10,626 nt of DNA, taken from NCBI GenBank assembly GCA_036940085.1, contig JALLBK010000874.1:1-10626 (forward strand). The letters run 5' to 3'. Origin of the DNA: Discostella pseudostelligera. Its lineage: Eukaryota > Bacillariophyta > Thalassiosirophyceae > Thalassiosirales > Thalassiosiraceae. Positions within the stretch are counted from its first letter, which is position 1; each line of letters begins with the position of its first letter. Below are positions 7,492 through 10,626 of this stretch, piece by piece. Under the pieces are notes generated by a model, which made no database searches, was not told the origin of the DNA, and was given only the letters and a program-made list of their open reading frames with translations. A program made the position numbers and the translations under genes.

Positions 7492-7523
7492 TAGTAGTAG
7501 TAGTAGTAGTACAAGTAGTAGTA
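7371..7523. repeat. Compound trinucleotide microsatellite
   Basis: In order on the plus strand: a short ACA/AAC run (7371-7380), ATG x9 (7380-7406), GTG x8 (7407-7430), GTA x18 (7431-7484), one GTG, GTA x8 (7488-7511), then CAA, GTA x3 and CAA. The ATG-GTG and GTG-GTA steps each change one base of the motif, so the blocks probably arose by point mutation followed by slippage. Frames through it would encode runs of Met/Val on one strand and Leu/Pro/Ser on the other and are not genes. Copy number may be misassembled. Confidence 0.95.
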
Positions 7524-7860
7524 CAAGTGTGGCACTAGTATCATCATTATTACTTCTGGTGCTAGTCCTAGTATGATGCAGCTGCTGATGTTGCTGTTGG
7601 TTGTGATTGCTGGTCATGGTTGGTGGCTGTGGTGCTGGTGGGCTGTGGTGTGTAGTTCCTCTTGCTGATCTCCTGGTGCTGCTGTTCCATGTTCCATGTT
7701 CCATCCACCCCTCTTGCCACCCTTGATTAACTGCTGCTGCAGCTGCTGTGCTCGTGCTTGACAGTTTTGATCTCGAGATTGAGACCAGCAGCAGCCGCAT
7801 CATCTTCTACTCTACTTTCTCAGGATCAGCGATCAGCAGGCAGCAGCGGCAGCAGAGATG
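7524..7860. other. CTG/CAG and TGG-rich low-complexity region, no gene
   Basis: Rich in TGCTG, TGGTG and CAGCAG words (for example 7578-7640 and 7829-7858), with a triple TTCCATG-type repeat at 7684-7704. Open frames across it are compositionally artefactual. I see no gene or RNA. Confidence 0.5.
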
Positions 7861-7872
7861 GGAAAAAGTAAG

Positions 7873-8120
7873 AGTTAACTTTCAAAGTTAAGTTAAATTT
7901 GGCATTTTCTGGAACTCTAACTTGACTTAACTTCTCCCTTTTTTCTCCTTGAACTCAAACTCAACTTAACTTTGCCCTTTTATAAATCCTCAAACTCTAC
8001 TAACTCAACTTTGATTTATTTTTATTGACCTAATAACTCTAACCTAACTTAACTTTTGGTTTTTATCATTCCTTTAACTCTAACTCCACCATCATTACTC
8101 TTATCTAATTCTAACTCTCC
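7873..8120. repeat. A/T-rich minisatellite, ~40-bp degenerate units
   Basis: The word AACTC recurs at 7913, 7952, 7993, 8035, 8076 and 8113, at spacings of 37-42 bp. Each unit has an AACTCTAACTYAACTTAACTTT-like head, then a T-rich tail ending in TCC, TTGACC or CATTCC. The first unit is headed by a perfect palindrome, TTAACTTT-C-AAAGTTAA (7875-7891). Many TTAA sites occur. It lies upstream of the piggyBac remnant and could be part of the element's subterminal DNA or an unrelated satellite. Confidence 0.7.
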
Positions 8121-9145
8121 CCCATGGGTCTCCTTTCATCCCTTAGTACTCTGGCTTATTTCATTCCTCAGTCTAATGTGGTTTATTCTTTTACATACCA
8201 GCCATACCAGCAGGAGCCACCATCCCACATCCCATTAAGAGCTGTCAGCCATCAGCTCCACATAGTACACCTTGGCATGGATTGAATTATTTAATACATC
8301 AATTGATAACATCAAATGAAAGATATTATGAGAGCATTAGACTATCTGAGTGAGTGGGCCACCATTCACCATATCTATCCATCATGCGTCATCCATGACC
8401 TATGATGGACAGACCTCTCTAGTAGATGAACCTAACTACTCAAAAACATTGTTGATAAATTATTGCCAAAGAGAAATAGACTCCATGTGTAGGCTCTGCA
8501 GTTCCACCTGTAACTTATGTCAAGAATATCTTTCGGTGTCACTATGAAGGTCTAAGAACACCCAACTCATTCTACTAGTAGATCCTGGCAGCTGGCAGCA
8601 CTGTACCTCTTCTCTGTCTCTAGTAGAGCTCAAGAGATCTTTCTTCTTACATCACTCAAAGCAGTTTCTTCCATCTCCACCCCCCTCCTCCTCCTCTGTG
8701 GCTTGCCTTGGTGAAGGATAGACTGCTCTACACCTCATTGTTGTTCTCTCTCCATCTTGCATCTTCTTGTGCATCGGCTGCATTAGTACTTGATCACTCA
8801 TTAGCATGATTGTCCTCAGCAGCTGTCCAGCATTTGCTTTCACCACCTTCTCTTTGTCGGATTTTCAATTCTTGGAACAAACACTGAATTCATCACCAAA
8901 GAGAAGAATCACCATTGCAACAAAAGCAACTCCTCCTCACAACTATTTCTTCTTTGTTGCAATGTTTGCATTCTTCTGACTTGTGCTCCACCACAGCAGA
9001 CAGCAGCCACAGCAGCCTATCAGCTTCTTGCTTTCTCACCACTCTGATTGGTGCCTCCTAAGCATGTCTCTCTTTTCTCCTCCGGTATCAGCTGCATGGA
9101 GCTCCAAGAAATATTATACCAGTTTAAACTGCATGTTGGCCGTAA
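8121..9145. other. About 1 kb without a recognised gene
   Basis: Pyrimidine-rich on the plus strand in places (8640-8700), with only short open frames lacking any domain. The single notable structure is the imperfect hairpin near 8902-8977. It may be non-coding 5' DNA of the piggyBac element or host intergenic sequence; the boundary cannot be set from one end. Confidence 0.45.
8902..8977. repeat. 76-nt imperfect hairpin (inverted repeat)
   Basis: The left arm is AGAAGAAT (8902-8909), three unpaired bases, then CATTGCAACAAA (8913-8924). The right arm is TTTGTTGCAATG (8953-8964), five unpaired bases, then ATTCTTCT (8970-8977). That makes 20 paired bases with one asymmetric internal loop and a 28-base terminal loop. 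It could fold as RNA from either strand. No transcript evidence is available from sequence alone. Confidence 0.65.
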
Positions 9146-10626
9146 GAAAATTTGGTCAGGCAAAAACTAGTAAAATCCATTTTTTCTCACGGACCTCTGG
9201 CCAACTTTTTGACTTTTGACGATTGGTGGTGGATTGCTGGTTGCTGGCCGAATGCTTCATTTGTGGACCAAATCCTGTTTGGATCTAGTCCCGCCAATTC
9301 AACCATCACTGGCGCAACCACCAGAGCATCCATAGCAATCCCCACTCCCGCAAGTGCAAGAAGTGTTGCTGCAAGTTCTACTACTGCTCCTGTCGAAGCA
9401 GTTGATCAGGAACCGAATCCCTACTTTGATGAGGAGAATGATATTGACAACAAATTCTGGGAGGAATTCAATGAGTGTGGAGATGGAGGTGACAGCAACC
9501 AAGAGGGAGATCTATCAATGCTGCACAATGATGCAGTTCTTGCAGTGTCTACTTCTGGTGAGGTCATTGACACTGATGAGGATAATAAAGATGATGAAGG
9601 CAAGAAGCCAAGCAGTAGGGAGAACATCAGTGCAGCAGCTTCTTCATCATCTGGTCTTTTGGGGGCACCAGGTCGATGGGAGCCTCCAGGTCCTCCACCT
9701 ACTTGGACATCGTACACAGTCAATGATAAGAAGCATGATGCTCCCAATGAGGAACATATTGGCAACCCAGGGAAGTGGCACTTATTCTCATTTTGGCCAA
9801 AATATGACAGTAAATAGAAGTACTTAGGGCATATTACTCCTGCTGGAGCAAAAGTACTTCATGCAAATGCAGCCAGTCAGCGGCAGATAATCGATGGTTG
9901 TTGGTAGTTCTACTACAATGGGTTTTGACAAGGGTACTTATGTCAGGGGTGAAGCAAAAGCCATCATCAAGGCGGGGCAGCTTCTTAGATGTCAATGTTC
10001 TGAAGAAGCATAGCTTAACAGCACAACGTGTAGCACTTGATCCTCTTTGGTTCTTCCAAATGCTCTTTCCATTGTGCCAACCAATGAATTCAAAAATTGA
10101 GGGTGACAACAGAGTACCTTACTTCACTCAAGTTACATGTGCACTCATATCTATGCTGCAGAGAAGGGAGCCAGTCTTGGGTTTGGGCACAAGTGGGTTC
10201 CACCAGATGTTGCTGAGATGGTTAGGTGGACAGCAATACCTATTCGCCATGGCTCATTAGATGGACAGCCAGGTACTCTGAGCTGTCAATTCAAGATGAC
10301 TGATCCTTGGTATCATGATGGGGCAATTGCCGAATCAATGACTCATGCACAGTATCTCCAGCTGAAATGGTATATGAAACTGAACAAGAATTCTGTGGAG
10401 AAACATCGAACGTTGCCAGATTTTGATCCATGCAATAAGTATGATATGATTTTCAAGGTGCTGTGCCATAACATGAACTATTGCACTCTCCAAGCCGATT
10501 TGGATCTTGCTGTGGATGAATCGACATGGGGATTTGCGGGGTATTGTGGTGAAGCGGGATGGAGGCTGATAAATAAGCCAGTAAGCAAAGGTGAGCAGCA
10601 TAATGTTGTTGCAGGTATTTGTCATC
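9146..10626 (+). pseudogene. piggyBac-type (DDE_Tnp_1_7) transposase, decayed and truncated by the window
   Basis: Homology is carried in successive frames. Frame 1 (9146-~9923) has an acidic Ser-rich N-terminus, then LLGAPGRWEPPGPPPTW and GNPGKWHLFSFWPKYD, the usual entry to this family, and continues KYLGHITPAGAKVLHAN past a TAG at 9815-9817 and another at 9905-9907. The next segment, DKGTYVRGEAK, is in a second frame (~9924-9955); KPSSRRGSFLDV to EGDNRVPYFTQVT is in a third (~9955-10134). From about 10135 the frame reads to the edge: HIYAAEKGASLGFGHKWVPP, WTAIPIRHGSLDG, YDMIFKVLCHNMNYCT, VDESTWGFAGYCGEAG and INKPVSKG. The Asp of VDES (10515-10517) aligns with the first catalytic Asp; the other two lie outside. 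No in-frame ATG precedes the acidic region, so the original start is lost or uncertain. Two nonsense codons and three frame changes make it non-functional as read; indels at T and A runs might partly be sequence error. Confidence 0.87.
9146..10626 (+). mobile_element. piggyBac-superfamily DNA transposon remnant, ends not located
   Basis: Defined by the transposase remnant. piggyBac elements insert at TTAA and carry terminal inverted repeats, but the right end lies outside the window, so no repeat pair or flanking TTAA duplication can be matched. The left end may be as far out as the TTAA-rich block at about 7875. Confidence 0.75.

Noticed and set aside
7293..7803. Long frames through the microsatellite on both strands
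   Set aside because: Products are runs of Met/Val or Leu/Pro/Ser caused by triplet repeats.
8031..8060. Telomere-like CTAACCTAAC word
   Set aside because: Not a regular telomere array; it is one variant of the ~40-bp degenerate minisatellite.
9815..9907. TAG codons as evidence of stop recoding
   Set aside because: The other genes here use TAA stops and the copy also has frame changes, so ordinary pseudogene decay is simpler.
9810..9926. GT-AG intron removing the first TAG in the transposase
   Set aside because: The segment between the stops still encodes conserved family sequence (YLGHITPAGAKVLHAN), so it is exonic.
1..10626. CRISPR arrays, tRNA or rRNA genes, bacterial operons
   Set aside because: No spaced identical repeats of CRISPR type, no recognisable tRNA or rRNA sequence, and spliced plastid-targeted genes show a eukaryotic nuclear context.

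Overview
This window reads as nuclear DNA from a eukaryotic alga with a secondary (red-lineage) plastid, most likely a diatom and plausibly a centric one. The evidence is: short GT-AG introns of 82-95 bp; nuclear genes for plastid proteins (a light-dependent protochlorophyllide oxidoreductase and a Tic22-family import factor) whose products begin with a secretory signal peptide, as bipartite plastid targeting in diatoms requires; a secreted Lys/Ala/Ser/Met repeat protein with an RRL site and regular KxxK spacing, like diatom silica-associated proteins; and a piggyBac-type transposase copy close to forms I associate with diatom genomes. Species assignment is inference.

Layout, left to right. 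1-714 (minus): the 5' portion of a secreted repeat protein that runs off the left edge, with 22-residue (66-bp) tandem repeats. 715-1809: about 1.1 kb without a convincing gene, holding a duplicated ~56-bp block. 1810-3799 (minus): a four-exon POR gene, 572 aa, with a glycine-rich insertion and a long C-terminal extension. 3800-4500: a 701-bp divergent intergenic region. 4501-5271 (plus): an intronless 256-aa [2Fe-2S] ferredoxin-domain protein. 5272-5628: convergent 3' ends. 5629-6708 (minus): an intronless 359-aa Tic22-like protein.

From about 6709 to 9145 I find no gene. This stretch holds degenerate trinucleotide sequence, a compound microsatellite (AAC, ATG, GTG, GTA), a 17-bp palindrome, an A/T-rich minisatellite of roughly 40-bp units, and a 76-nt imperfect hairpin. 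From about 9146 to the right edge is a decayed piggyBac transposase: two in-frame TAG codons and three frame changes interrupt an otherwise recognisable protein that includes the first catalytic Asp region.

Three neighbouring genes (POR, ferredoxin-domain protein, Tic22) are likely to serve the plastid: chlorophyll synthesis, electron transfer or Fe-S chemistry, and protein import. POR and the ferredoxin gene are divergent and could share regulatory DNA. The most unusual item is the secreted KxxK repeat protein at the left edge; the strongest assignments are POR, Tic22 and piggyBac.
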